NCBI RefSeq assembly: GCF_000233455.1 | Contig: NZ_JH376426.1 | Span: 118,496-182,495 of the forward strand | Direction of reading: 5' to 3' | DNA from: [Clostridium] citroniae WAL-17108 | GTDB lineage: Bacteria; Bacillota; Clostridia; Lachnospirales; Lachnospiraceae | Length of the DNA: 64,000 nt | Shown: positions 34,532 through 43,824 of the stretch, in pieces | Layout: each line of letters begins with the position of its first letter | Position numbering within the stretch: position 1 is the stretch's first letter | Notes under the pieces: generated by a model | What the model saw: only the letters and a program-made list of their open reading frames with translations | Told to the model about the DNA's origin: nothing | The model's database searches: none | Position numbers and translations under genes: made by a program

Positions 34532-34778
34532 TATGGGGCCTCCAAATTCTTGCTGTATGCATAAACCGTTAATTTATAAACTATAAACGCGCGTCCGCGC
34601 GCGATAAACGGCCGGTGCGCTGAAACGCTTTTGACCTTTTCTTCACAGCCTTTAAGCCTCCTTATAAGGAGGCAGAAAGATCGTTATCAGCAAAGGGCAA
34701 AGAGGAGGAGGCTGGTTCCAGGCCTCCCCGCTCTCAGGTCAACCCTCTTTTTTATTTAATGTACCACAGCAGGTGCCT
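34532..34778 (-). other. Structured leader/terminator region between two operons
   Basis: No gene is present. In transcript order (minus strand) there is a hairpin GGAGGC/GCCTCC behind the glyoxylate-carboligase-like gene (34707-34727), a perfect 18-base palindrome GCCTCCTTATAAGGAGGC (34656-34673), and a GC-rich hairpin CGCGCG/CGCGCG near 34590. The first hairpin probably terminates the TRAP operon. The first and second share GAGGC/GCCTC arms and could pair with each other, which would be an attenuator-like switch for the M24 operon. No known riboswitch motif was recognised. Confidence 0.4.
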
Positions 34779-36473
34779 TTATGCTTCAGGCGCCCAGGAT
34801 TTAACAGCTGCAATGGAGCCGCCCATATCGCACAGCTGTGTCTTTACACAGATCGCATCGATCAGGTAGCAGCGTCCGGATGCCTCTGTGGATGCTTTTG
34901 CTCTTACCAGAGCGGCAGTCAGTTCCTCTGGGCTGAATACACGCTCAGCCACACAGCCGTAAGCCTCTCCAAGCTTCACATAGTCAATGGTTCCATCCTG
35001 GTTGTATGGCATTTCCACTGCATATTCAAATCCGTATCCCTTCTGGTTCTGACGGATCAGTCCCAGGTATGCATTGTTAACAACAACTACAATGATGGGT
35101 TTCTTAAATGCAGATGCAACTGCGATCTCTTCGCCCATGAATGTCAGGCCGAAATCTCCTACAACTGTTACGCTGTTGCATTCCGGATGTGCTACCTTTA
35201 CGCCGAATGCTGCTGGTACTTCGTATCCAAGAGTGCCTGCACCACCGGATGGCAGATACTTTCCGGCTTTGTTGATCTTCTGAAGCTGGCCGCTCCAGAT
35301 CTGGGTGATACCGCATCCAACCGTGTAATAAGTCTCATCATCAAAGGCTTCATTCACTTCCTGGAATACGCGGTGAGGCATGATTGGGCTGCAGTCATAA
35401 TCGGTCTTGCGTGCCAGTTCCTCACGCAGCTTGGATATCTCTGCTGCGCGGGCAGGATTGATCGGCTGTACGCCTGCTGCCTTTACTTCTTCGATCAGGG
35501 CTTCGGTTGCCAGCTTGGCATCGGACACGATTCCCAGCTCCGGCTCAAATACCATGCCGATCTGGCTTGGCTCGATATTGATGTGGATGAACTTACGGTC
35601 CTTGCAATAGGTTGCCAGGTCGCCTGTATGACGGTCTGAGAAACGGTTTCCAATACCGATCACAAGATCGGAATCCAGGAAGATCTTGTTTCCGATGGGC
35701 TGTCCTACCTGGATACCCACATGGCCGGCATTAAGAGGATGATCCTCTGGGATTCCGCCCTTTGCCTGATAGGTGGTAACAACTGGTGCCTGCAGCATTT
35801 CTGCCAGCTTAACAACCTCATCCGTACAATGGCTGATAAAGCATCCGCCGCCCATGATGATAACCGGCGCCTTGCTTGCTTTTACCATCTGTACCGCTTC
35901 TTTGATCTTATCCATGTCAGGTGCAACTACGGGGATTTCCATTGGAACATAGCTGTCAATATCAAAATCCAGCTCTGCCTTCTGTACATCCAGAGGAAGT
36001 TCAACAAGAACCGGGCCCGGACGGCCTTCCCTCATCAGGTAGAATGCTTCTTTCATTACATCCACGATATCCTCTGCCTTTAACACGCTCCATGCTTTCT
36101 TGGTAACGGTCTTAACAATGTCCGGCATATCCACACACTGGAAAGGCTCCTGCTTTAACTGATTCGCATTGGCCTGGCCTACTACGCAGAGTACGGGCAT
36201 GGAATCGATGAATGCGGTGTAAAGACCGGTCACAAAGTTGGTAGCGCCGGGACCTGCGGAGCAGATTGCCAGGGCAATTTCATTCTTTGCTCTCTGGTAA
36301 CCGTCAGCAGCATGGACACATGCCTCTTCATGTCTCATGGTGAAATGCTCGATGGGGGCATTCTCCATGTACTTGTATACCGGATTGATGGCTGCTCCGG
36401 GAATACCAAATGCAGTATGGATTCCCTCTTTGCACATAATCTCTACAATGGCTTGCGCAACTGTCATTTTCAT
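34779..36473 (-). CDS. Thiamine-diphosphate enzyme, glyoxylate carboligase-like
   Basis: The 564-residue protein has the three ThDP-enzyme domains (PYR 1-165, central 185-320, PP 370-545, with GDFGLTFMGEEIAVASAFKK and VNNAYLGLIRQ for Mg/ThDP binding). Stretches such as TAFGIPGAAINP, GIGNRFSDRHTGD and IEPSQIGMVF resemble glyoxylate carboligase more than acetolactate synthase. Carboligase normally has Val where other ThDP enzymes have the catalytic Glu; here Glu49 in RHEEACVHAADGY is present. It closes an operon with a 2-hydroxyacid dehydrogenase and a hydroxypyruvate-isomerase-like protein, matching a glyoxylate-to-glycerate route, though the substrate may be another 2-oxoacid. Confidence 0.8.
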   Translation of the reverse strand: MKMTVAQAIVEIMCKEGIHTAFGIPGAAINPVYKYMENAPIEHFTMRHEEACVHAADGYQRAKNEIALAICSAGPGATNFVTGLYTAFIDSMPVLCVVGQANANQLKQEPFQCVDMPDIVKTVTKKAWSVLKAEDIVDVMKEAFYLMREGRPGPVLVELPLDVQKAELDFDIDSYVPMEIPVVAPDMDKIKEAVQMVKASKAPVIIMGGGCFISHCTDEVVKLAEMLQAPVVTTYQAKGGIPEDHPLNAGHVGIQVGQPIGNKIFLDSDLVIGIGNRFSDRHTGDLATYCKDRKFIHINIEPSQIGMVFEPELGIVSDAKLATEALIEEVKAAGVQPINPARAAEISKLREELARKTDYDCSPIMPHRVFQEVNEAFDDETYYTVGCGITQIWSGQLQKINKAGKYLPSGGAGTLGYEVPAAFGVKVAHPECNSVTVVGDFGLTFMGEEIAVASAFKKPIIVVVVNNAYLGLIRQNQKGYGFEYAVEMPYNQDGTIDYVKLGEAYGCVAERVFSPEELTAALVRAKASTEASGRCYLIDAICVKTQLCDMGGSIAAVKSWAPEA

Positions 36474-36513
36474 TGTTTTTCTCCTTTTATGCTTAAAATA
36501 AATGGTTCCTTTA

Positions 36514-37476
36514 TCAGTTCACCACATGGATGGGAGCGCCAGCAAGATATGCTTTTACGTTCTCTACCGTATGGTCCATGATCCTCTGCCTGCTCTCCTT
36601 TGGTGCCCAGGAAATATGAGGCGTAATGATGCAGTTCTTTGCCTTCAGAAGCGGATTGTCTCCCTTGATCGGCTCTGTGGATACCACGTCCAGACCCGCA
36701 CCGGAAACCTTGCCGGAATTCAGTGCGTCTGCCAGATCCTGCTCCACAATCAGAGGACCGCGGGAATTGTTAAGGATCATTACCCCGTCCTTCATCTTTG
36801 CAATGGCATCCTTGTTGATGATCCCCTGTGTTTCAGGGAACAGCGGGCAATGAAGGGCAATGACATCTGATTTCGCGTACAGCGTATCCAGATCCACATA
36901 TTCGGCAATCTCTTTCCCGGACTCATTGGGATAGTTGTCATAGGCCAGGATATTCATACCCATGGCTTTGGCGATCTTTCCTGTCTGCTGTCCGATGCGT
37001 CCGAAACCAATGATACCCATGGTCTTGCCGTCCAGCTCGATCAGGGGGTAATCCCAATAGCACCAGTCCTGGCAGTGTTCCCATTTGCCTTCATGTACCG
37101 TCTGGCTGTGATGAGCCACATGGTGGCACAGCTCCAGCAGCATGGCAATTGCAAACTGGCCCACGGAAGCTGTTCCGTAAGAAGGCACATTGGAAAGGGG
37201 GATCCCTTTTTCCCTTGCATATACATAGTCCACCACATTATAGCCGGTGGCCAGCATGGCGATGTATTTTATGCCAGGGCATGCATCCATGATATTCTTT
37301 GTGATCGGTGTCTTGTTGGTGATGACCACCTCAGCATCTCCGATACGGGAAATGATCTCATTCTCATCCGTTACGCTGGTCCTGTCATAAACCGTAAGCT
37401 CACCTAACTTTTCCAGTTCTCCCCAGCTTAAATCCCCTGGGTTCTCCGTATAACCATCCAGAACTACTATTTTCAT
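36514..37476 (-). CDS. D-2-hydroxyacid dehydrogenase (hydroxypyruvate/glycerate type)
   Basis: The 320-residue enzyme has the Rossmann motif GIIGFGRIGQQTGKIAKAMG and NAD-preferring Asp in LAYDNYP. The catalytic Arg lies in LNNSRGPLIVEQDLADAL, a Glu in STEP, and His in TPHISWAP. It most likely reduces hydroxypyruvate, glyoxylate or tartronate semialdehyde. The start overlaps the stop of the TIM-barrel gene by 4 bases, so the two are translationally coupled. Confidence 0.9.
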   Translation of the reverse strand: MKIVVLDGYTENPGDLSWGELEKLGELTVYDRTSVTDENEIISRIGDAEVVITNKTPITKNIMDACPGIKYIAMLATGYNVVDYVYAREKGIPLSNVPSYGTASVGQFAIAMLLELCHHVAHHSQTVHEGKWEHCQDWCYWDYPLIELDGKTMGIIGFGRIGQQTGKIAKAMGMNILAYDNYPNESGKEIAEYVDLDTLYAKSDVIALHCPLFPETQGIINKDAIAKMKDGVMILNNSRGPLIVEQDLADALNSGKVSGAGLDVVSTEPIKGDNPLLKAKNCIITPHISWAPKESRQRIMDHTVENVKAYLAGAPIHVVN

Positions 37477-38369
37477 GCGTTATCCTCCAGCAGAGCCCAT
37501 GCCCGGTTCAGCACCCTCTTGGTATTGGCCAGGACAATGTCCTCATCCTCACCCGGACGCAGTGTCACTTCCATAGACAGTACATAAGGGTTCTCTGCAT
37601 CAAAGAAGCCTTCCTCTTTCATAACTTTGAGATAATCCAGCAGCTGTGGTGTGTCATTGGCGCTGTTGGGATATCCGAATCTTGGATGAAGGTCACCGTA
37701 GCCATCGCAGCCTTTCACGACAACTGCATTTCCAAAGTGGAAATGGGTGATATACGGCCTCAGTGTGCGTATTACGAACCTGCTTGTTTCATAGGTGGTT
37801 GGGAAATGGCTTAAATCCACCAGAAGTCCAAAGTTGCTGTGGGTGGTGCGCATATCAGCGGCAAACTCCGCTGCATAGGGCGCCGGGCCGATGAGTGCAG
37901 CCTTATCCATATCGTAATCAAACACCTCCAGCTCCACCATCATGCCCTTTGCCGCGGCATAATCGCATACTGACCGTGTTGTCTTTAAAAGCTGCGCATA
38001 AGCCTGATCCTTTGTCTCCGGCTGCCATTTACCTGCCAGAAATGCAATTCCCTTTGCACCCAGGTATTCAGCCTCATCAACTGCTTCGATCAGTGTTGCT
38101 TCCGCCTTCCTGCGCCCTTCCTCGTCAAGGTCATTGGGGTTTAACTTTCCGCCCAGAAGACGTGGCTGCGCGCCGTAGCAAACCTTCAGATGGCTCTGTT
38201 CCAGAAGCTTTTTCGCCTCCTCATTCTTATCGCCGTAGCCTTTTAACTCAATGGCGTCAAAGAAATCATCTTTGCAAATGGCCTTCAATGATTCCATGGG
38301 ATCTCTCTGGGGATAGCTCATCCACTGAATGGTTCCTACCTGAAAATATTTGTGAATTGATTCCTTCAT
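37473..38369 (-). CDS. Sugar phosphate isomerase/epimerase-like TIM barrel
   Basis: The 298-residue protein belongs to the AP_endonuc_2/xylose-isomerase-like fold. Putative metal ligands are Glu in VELEVFDYD, Asp and His in VDLSHFP, His in THFHFGNA, and Glu in LSMEVTLRPGE. Hydroxypyruvate isomerase (Hyi) is a member of this fold and would fit the neighbouring dehydrogenase and ThDP enzyme; this is inference from context. AGGAG precedes the ATG. Confidence 0.78.
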   Translation of the reverse strand: MKESIHKYFQVGTIQWMSYPQRDPMESLKAICKDDFFDAIELKGYGDKNEEAKKLLEQSHLKVCYGAQPRLLGGKLNPNDLDEEGRRKAEATLIEAVDEAEYLGAKGIAFLAGKWQPETKDQAYAQLLKTTRSVCDYAAAKGMMVELEVFDYDMDKAALIGPAPYAAEFAADMRTTHSNFGLLVDLSHFPTTYETSRFVIRTLRPYITHFHFGNAVVVKGCDGYGDLHPRFGYPNSANDTPQLLDYLKVMKEEGFFDAENPYVLSMEVTLRPGEDEDIVLANTKRVLNRAWALLEDNA

Positions 38370-38430
38370 GGCTCTCTGCTCCTTACTTGAATCCTAAATT
38401 ACGTGTGTCAATATTCCCTAAATGTTGTGA

Positions 38431-39450
38431 TCAGCTGCGCTCCACCGCTTCACGCACAGCGCGCAGATTTTCCTCCGGTGAACGCGGGTCTGCCACACAG
38501 CCCGGGCCGATCAGAAGGCCCTTTCCGTCCACCATGTCGATGGCCTCGCGGATATGCTTCTTGATCATGTCCGGAGTGGTGCCCTGGCGTGACATGATGC
38601 TGTCATATTCCAGGGATGAACCAACAATGGCCGGTCCCTCATAAAGTCCTCCCAGAAATGCCTTGGGGCACTTCTCCCTGGCTTCCTTTAAGGATGGTCC
38701 GCTCTGACGGTCATGCCAGTTTATCACGTTGCACGGATAAGCGGATACTTCATCAAATCTGATGTTGCTGCCGTGGATATGAACCACATTAAACCAGGTT
38801 ACATCCTTATAAGCGTTGATGATCTGAATATCATACGGCTTACAGAACTCCGCAAACATGGCATCGCCCATAAAATCGTAGCTTGCGCACTGTTTTGCAA
38901 AAAAGAATCCGCTTACACCAGCCTCAATGTTGGCCTTCACAAAATTAATCGTGGTCTCCGTAATGGCTGCCAATGCTCCGTGTACCAGTTCAGGGCATTC
39001 CAGCATATCCTGAAGCATACGGTTTCCTGCCAGTTTTTTCAGGGTGGTGGCAGGGGAGAAAATGGTCTGTATGTAAGGGGTTCCCGGTTTAACCAGCCTC
39101 TCCAGCCACTGGGACAGCTGTAGCACTTTGCCCCAGGTTCCGTAAACTGCCGGCAATGGCTGGATCCTCTTGTAGTCTTCCCTGCATTCAATACCAGGAG
39201 CCGCAATTTCCACTTCCTTATATTTGTCGCAGTAGATATCCAGCTTTGCGCCCCAGTCAGAGACGGTATAAGCGCCAAAGGGCATCATTTTGATAAAATC
39301 ATAATCATAGGTTTCGTTAAACTCCACCATAGCCTCTGCCAGGGAGCGGGGATCCTGATCCTTGTCAGATATATGCATCCACACACTGGCCGGAATGCGG
39401 TCCGGTTCACGGCCCTCTATGGCCGCACGTACACGTTCTTCCCTATTCAT
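38431..39450 (-). CDS. URO-D family protein B, methyltransferase-like
   Basis: The 339-residue protein has the uroporphyrinogen-decarboxylase fold of the MtaA/CmuA type (MNREERVRAAIEGREPDRIP start, internal INWHDRQSGPSL). It lacks the heme-enzyme signature. In corrinoid-dependent methyltransferases of this fold, Zn is held by H-x-C...C. Here the first motif is VHIHG, with His in place of Cys, and the second is GPGC. Nearby genes do not encode a corrinoid protein, so the reaction is unknown. The start at 39450 follows AGGAGAGGA. Confidence 0.8.
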   Translation of the reverse strand: MNREERVRAAIEGREPDRIPASVWMHISDKDQDPRSLAEAMVEFNETYDYDFIKMMPFGAYTVSDWGAKLDIYCDKYKEVEIAAPGIECREDYKRIQPLPAVYGTWGKVLQLSQWLERLVKPGTPYIQTIFSPATTLKKLAGNRMLQDMLECPELVHGALAAITETTINFVKANIEAGVSGFFFAKQCASYDFMGDAMFAEFCKPYDIQIINAYKDVTWFNVVHIHGSNIRFDEVSAYPCNVINWHDRQSGPSLKEAREKCPKAFLGGLYEGPAIVGSSLEYDSIMSRQGTTPDMIKKHIREAIDMVDGKGLLIGPGCVADPRSPEENLRAVREAVERS

Positions 39451-39496
39451 AAACATCCTCTCCTGTATCAATCAATTTAATATGTTTTCAGCTGCT

Positions 39497-40798
39497 TTAG
39501 TCAGAAACCATGATGCGCAGGATTTCCTTGTCAGTCTCTGCCATACCGTCACGGCCCAGACGTCCAACACTGGCGATCATGTTCTCTACGCCCTTCTTTA
39601 CAATACCGTCTCCGCCGACAAACTGCTGGCCTTCCTGATACATCTCATAGCCCAGGATACCGTTGTCAACTGCCAGTGCGATCTTGCCTGCGCAGGATGC
39701 CTTGGCACCGTCACATACAACACCGGAAGCAATAGCAAGAGCATTTACAAGTGTATGGATGATTCCATCCAGGTCAGCGCCCTTGAGGTAAGCAATACCA
39801 CAGCCGGCAGCAGCGCCTGCATTGATTGCGCCGCAGTATGCGCTAAGACGGCCGATGGGGGTCTTCTGATGGATTCCTAACAGGTTGGACAGAACCAGTG
39901 CGCGGTAAAGTTTTTCTTCGCCTACGCCCATTGCTCTGGCATAAACAATAACCGGTACAGAAGCGGTGATACCCTGGTTTCCTGAACCGGAGTTAATGAT
40001 AACAGGCAGTTCACAGCCGTTCATACGCGCATCGCTTCCGGCAGCAGCCATAGCTCTTGCCTTCAGGCGGAGTGCGGACTCATTGCAGCTGTCCATAACT
40101 TCCTTGTTTGCTTTCAAAAGTACGGAACCGATGTTAGCGCCGTAATCGTTCTTAAGGCCCTCTTCGGAAATGTCCATATTGTAAGCGATCTGAACATCCA
40201 GAAGCTTCTTAACATCTTCAACATCAACGGTATTTGCAAAATCATAGATTTTCTCAACAGAGAGGCAGGAACGGTCTGTCATATCGGACTCGCTGTCATC
40301 CTTAACCTCGCTGGACTGAAGGACTTCTCCGTCCTTTTCAACCAGTACGATATTAGTGTGGTAGTTGGCAATACGAACCTTAGCATAGGATTCGCCTGCA
40401 TATACGGTAACAACAATGTCAAAGATCAGTGGGGAGGAAGCGATATTTACTGCGATGGGAACCTGCTCCATAAATACACGGATGGATTCCTGCTCTTCCT
40501 TGGTTACGGAAGCGATTACTTCCAGCTGCTTATCAGCATTGCCCGCAACAATACCTGCTGCCGCTGCTGCCGGGATACCGCGCAGGTGTCCTGTGTTAGG
40601 AACAATTACGCTCTTTACATTCTTGATAATGTTGCCGCTGGCTTCCACTACCACACGGTCGGGAGCTGCTCCCAGTGTTTTTCTGGCCATTGCCGCACAG
40701 TAAGCAACAGCAATGGGCTCCGTACATCCCATTGCAGGAAGAAGCTCTTCCTCCAGGATCTTTATAAAATTCGTATAATCGATATCGTTCTTATTCAT
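39497..40798 (-). CDS. L-cysteine desulfidase/serine dehydratase alpha-like protein (CyuA/YhaM family)
   Basis: The 433-residue protein fits the UPF0597/CyuA family. It has AMGCTEPIAVAYCAA near the N-terminus, NGCELPVIINSGSGNQGITA, GAAAGCGIAYLKG, and CDGAKASCAGKIALAVDNG, with the cysteines that hold the Fe-S cluster of serine/cysteine lyases. The reaction is anaerobic elimination from cysteine or serine to pyruvate plus H2S or ammonia. It lies between the two URO-D-like genes in the TRAP operon, 46 bases before one and 78 after the other. Confidence 0.85.
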   Translation of the reverse strand: MNKNDIDYTNFIKILEEELLPAMGCTEPIAVAYCAAMARKTLGAAPDRVVVEASGNIIKNVKSVIVPNTGHLRGIPAAAAAGIVAGNADKQLEVIASVTKEEQESIRVFMEQVPIAVNIASSPLIFDIVVTVYAGESYAKVRIANYHTNIVLVEKDGEVLQSSEVKDDSESDMTDRSCLSVEKIYDFANTVDVEDVKKLLDVQIAYNMDISEEGLKNDYGANIGSVLLKANKEVMDSCNESALRLKARAMAAAGSDARMNGCELPVIINSGSGNQGITASVPVIVYARAMGVGEEKLYRALVLSNLLGIHQKTPIGRLSAYCGAINAGAAAGCGIAYLKGADLDGIIHTLVNALAIASGVVCDGAKASCAGKIALAVDNGILGYEMYQEGQQFVGGDGIVKKGVENMIASVGRLGRDGMAETDKEILRIMVSD

Positions 40799-40876
40799 TG
40801 AACTTACTCCTTTATCTATCCTTATCCTAATTGTAGGAACCGCTTTACCCCAAAGGGGCAGCGGTTCCTTGGTTGA

Positions 40877-41875
40877 TTAAATTGTTGCCAGTATTTCCTG
40901 AGCCTTAGCCAGACGATCCTCCGGTACATACAGCGGTACGCAGCAGCCTGGTGCAAGGATCAGACGGCCATCCGGAACCTGATCCATGGAAGCTTTCAGG
41001 TGAGCCTTCAGTTCTTCATCAGATGCTGTGCCCAGAACCTTCAGTTCCTCTACGCCGCCGATGAGAAGCTTATCGCTCTTCTTGCGTGCATCAGCCAGGG
41101 AGATATCCACCAGCTGGTCATGCCAGTTCAGTGCTGCAACAGGATACTGTGACATGATATCGAACATAGGTGCATTTCCATGCATATGCATGATATTGAA
41201 CCACATATCCTTAGCTGCTTCCAGAACTCTCAGGTCGTAAGGACGGCCAAATTCTTCGTACTCAGCAACGCTCATCTTATCGTAGGTTCCCAGCTGGCTG
41301 GCAAAGAAGATACCGTCAGCTCCCATCTTAGCCATTTCCTCAACCAGCTTAATGGTTGTCTGGCAGATGGTCTCAAGGCCCTTGTGGAACAGTTCAGGAT
41401 TGCGGCGCATATGTACGAACATCTTGTCGCCAGCCATCTTAATAGCGGTTGTCAGTGGGTTGAAGATTGTGATAACAACAGGAACCTCGCCCTTATAGTG
41501 GTCAACAACGCCCTTTGCAGCCTCGATGGTAGCAGCCATGGAACCCTGATCCATAGGAAGTACGTTCAGCTTAGCCCAGTCTTCGTCATGTTTAATACCG
41601 AAATCTGTAACAACACCTACGCTGGAGCAGGTCTCCGGCCATACATTGTCGCGCTCCGGCCACTTAATAGCTGAACCCCAGTCCTGAACGCTGTAAAGGC
41701 CCTGGTATGTTACCTTAACGAAATCCCACTGAAAACGGTCCTGGAACTGAATGATCTTCTTAACAAGTTCCTTCGGATCCTCGTCATATGGTGGAAAATG
41801 TTTCCAAAGGTTCATGGATTGTGTATCCAGTTTTTTGCCCTCTAATAAAGCTTTGATTCTCTCGGTCTTAGTCAT
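40877..41875 (-). CDS. URO-D family protein A, methyltransferase-like
   Basis: The 332-residue protein shares the URO-D/MtaA fold with the gene at 38431 and begins MTKTERIKALLEGKKLD after an AGGAG site. The N-W-H-D segment (AALNWHDQLVD) is kept. The first metal motif is MHMHG rather than the HxCG of MtaA-type enzymes; the second, APGCCVP, keeps its cysteine. It follows the TRAP permease gene by 69 bases. Two paralogues of this type in one operon may act as a pair on the imported compound. Confidence 0.8.
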   Translation of the reverse strand: MTKTERIKALLEGKKLDTQSMNLWKHFPPYDEDPKELVKKIIQFQDRFQWDFVKVTYQGLYSVQDWGSAIKWPERDNVWPETCSSVGVVTDFGIKHDEDWAKLNVLPMDQGSMAATIEAAKGVVDHYKGEVPVVITIFNPLTTAIKMAGDKMFVHMRRNPELFHKGLETICQTTIKLVEEMAKMGADGIFFASQLGTYDKMSVAEYEEFGRPYDLRVLEAAKDMWFNIMHMHGNAPMFDIMSQYPVAALNWHDQLVDISLADARKKSDKLLIGGVEELKVLGTASDEELKAHLKASMDQVPDGRLILAPGCCVPLYVPEDRLAKAQEILATI

Positions 41876-41944
41876 GATAATACTATCTCCTCTCATAATG
41901 TGTGATATATTGTAAAAAAGTCTCCTTTTGTAAGGATTCAGTTG

Positions 41945-43249
41945 TTAAGCCGGGAATGCGGTGGGAACCAGCATCTTTGGCAGGAACAGGAACAGGTTGG
42001 GGAACAGTACGCCCAGGAAAATCACCAGCAGGGTCACTCCAATGATGGGCGCAACGCTCTTAAATGCCTGGGGTATGGTGATCTCTCCAATCTGGGAAGT
42101 GATCATCAGGCAGGTGCCGTATGGTGGCGTAACCATGCCCAGTGACAGTGTCAGCACAACGATCAGTCCCATATGGACATCATTGATACCAACCACAGCT
42201 GCAAGCTGCTTTATAATAGGAAGGAAAATAATAATAGCTGTAATGGGGCTCAGGAATGTTCCGATAAACAGCAGGAACAAGATCAGGAGCAGGTAAACGC
42301 CCAGGTAGGAGTCCGTGATGCCCAGGATCGCATCTGCGATCATCTGCGGTGCGTTCAGGTAAGCGATCAGCCAGCCCGTAACACCTGCGGCAGCCACTGC
42401 AAACATGCTCAGGGAAAAGTCCATGGCTGTTTTCAGCAGGATCTTTGGAACATCCTTGATCTTATAGGTACGGTACACACAGAACATCAGGATCAGTGCA
42501 TAAAAGCAGGAAATGGATGCTGACTCTGTGGCAGTGAACAATCCGCTGCTGGTGCCGCCCAGGATGATCATGGGAAGGAAGATAACCGGAAGGGCTGCGC
42601 GAAGAGCCTTGCCCCGCTCTTTCCATGTGTATCTCTCCCCTCTGGGGTAGTTATGTTTAATTGCCATATAATATGTATACATACACTGGGCAAATGCAAT
42701 AAGGAAACCAGGAACAAAGCCTGCAATAAACAGTGCGCCGATGGAAGCGCCGCTCATGGCTCCGTACACAACCAGCAGGACGCTGGGAGGAATGATAACA
42801 CCCAGAGTGGATGAACAGGCAGTGATGGCAACGGAGAAGCCGCTGTCATAGCCGGCTCTCTTCATGGCCGGAATAATCATGGCGCCGATACCGGCGGCAT
42901 CAGCCTGAGCGGAACCTGAAAGATGTCCGAATAAAAGGCTGATCAAAACATTTACATGGCCCAAGCCGCCCCGTATGTGCCCCACAAAGGCATCGCATAT
43001 GGCAAAGAGCCGGTCCGTGATACCTCCCTTATCCATCAGCTGCGCCAAAAGCATAAACAGTGGAACTGCCAGAAGTGAAAAGTTGTTCACCGAACTGTAC
43101 ATACTGTTAATGGCGCTGGTAAGAGGAAGGCCCATCTTTATAATAACGATCATGGAGGAAAGTCCTAAAGCGTAAGCAATCGGGATCTTGATCATGACCA
43201 TAATGGCGAAACTCACTAACAAAATTAAAAGCAATTGACCGTTATCCAT
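41945..43249 (-). CDS. TRAP transporter large permease (DctM)
   Basis: The 434-residue protein has about 12 hydrophobic segments and the DctM pattern: an early SPLLAVPLFMLLAQ-like segment (SLLAVPLFMLLAQ), GHLSGSAQADAAGIGAMIIP, and GVIIPPSVLLVVYGA. It is the channel subunit of a Na+-driven TRAP transporter, which imports carboxylates. It overlaps dctQ by 8 bases and follows the binding-protein gene in the order P-Q-M. Confidence 0.93.
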   Translation of the reverse strand: MDNGQLLLILLVSFAIMVMIKIPIAYALGLSSMIVIIKMGLPLTSAINSMYSSVNNFSLLAVPLFMLLAQLMDKGGITDRLFAICDAFVGHIRGGLGHVNVLISLLFGHLSGSAQADAAGIGAMIIPAMKRAGYDSGFSVAITACSSTLGVIIPPSVLLVVYGAMSGASIGALFIAGFVPGFLIAFAQCMYTYYMAIKHNYPRGERYTWKERGKALRAALPVIFLPMIILGGTSSGLFTATESASISCFYALILMFCVYRTYKIKDVPKILLKTAMDFSLSMFAVAAAGVTGWLIAYLNAPQMIADAILGITDSYLGVYLLLILFLLFIGTFLSPITAIIIFLPIIKQLAAVVGINDVHMGLIVVLTLSLGMVTPPYGTCLMITSQIGEITIPQAFKSVAPIIGVTLLVIFLGVLFPNLFLFLPKMLVPTAFPA

Positions 43250-43760
43250 TGAGATCCCCCTTCTTATTAAATAGTGAAATCATCCGTCTTACATCATTGA
43301 CCATATGAATCAAGGTGTACCACATCATAAAACACCCGGACAGAGGAATGCACATAAAGAAATATGCCTGCGGAATGTTAATAGCTGTGGATAAACGCTT
43401 CATACCCATAATGGTGTAAACCGAGCCATAACGGATCAATACATAAAAGAAGATAATGCCCGCAATATTACTGATAATGTCCAACAGGCAGTTGGACTTT
43501 TCAAAACGGTCAGGCAGGAATGCCAGCACATAGTGGGCGCGGTGGCGGACAGCAATGGCGCTTCCAAGAAATACCGCCCATACAAAACACACAACACTGA
43601 TGTCATTTGCCCATACCATGGGAATCTTCAAAAAATTACGGCAGACAACCTGCAGGGAAATTATAACAACAAAGGCGGCAACCGACAAAGTGCCAATACC
43701 CTCGCAGACCTTTTCAATCAGGTCTGAGAATACTTTTACAAAGTTTGAAATAGCTTTCAT
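43242..43760 (-). CDS. TRAP transporter small permease (DctQ)
   Basis: The 172-residue protein has four membrane segments, with the DctQ-type VFLGSAIAVRHRAHYVLAFL loop and a W-ANDISVVCFVWAVF helix. It couples the binding protein to the large permease. It is 64 bases downstream of the dctP gene. Confidence 0.9.
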   Translation of the reverse strand: MKAISNFVKVFSDLIEKVCEGIGTLSVAAFVVIISLQVVCRNFLKIPMVWANDISVVCFVWAVFLGSAIAVRHRAHYVLAFLPDRFEKSNCLLDIISNIAGIIFFYVLIRYGSVYTIMGMKRLSTAINIPQAYFFMCIPLSGCFMMWYTLIHMVNDVRRMISLFNKKGDLNG

Positions 43761-43824
43761 ATAATTTTCCTCTCCTATTGCGTAAAGGTACTGAAAACAC
43801 CAGTTTTCACATTGATATCTGTGA

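Noticed and set aside
33314..34564. Plus-strand open frame of 416 codons
   Set aside because: It lies opposite the M24 peptidase gene, whose five metal ligands are all visible; no domain was seen in the antisense frame.
34532..34778. T-box or TPP riboswitch
   Set aside because: Neither the T-box TGGNACC element nor the TPP core motifs could be placed on either strand.
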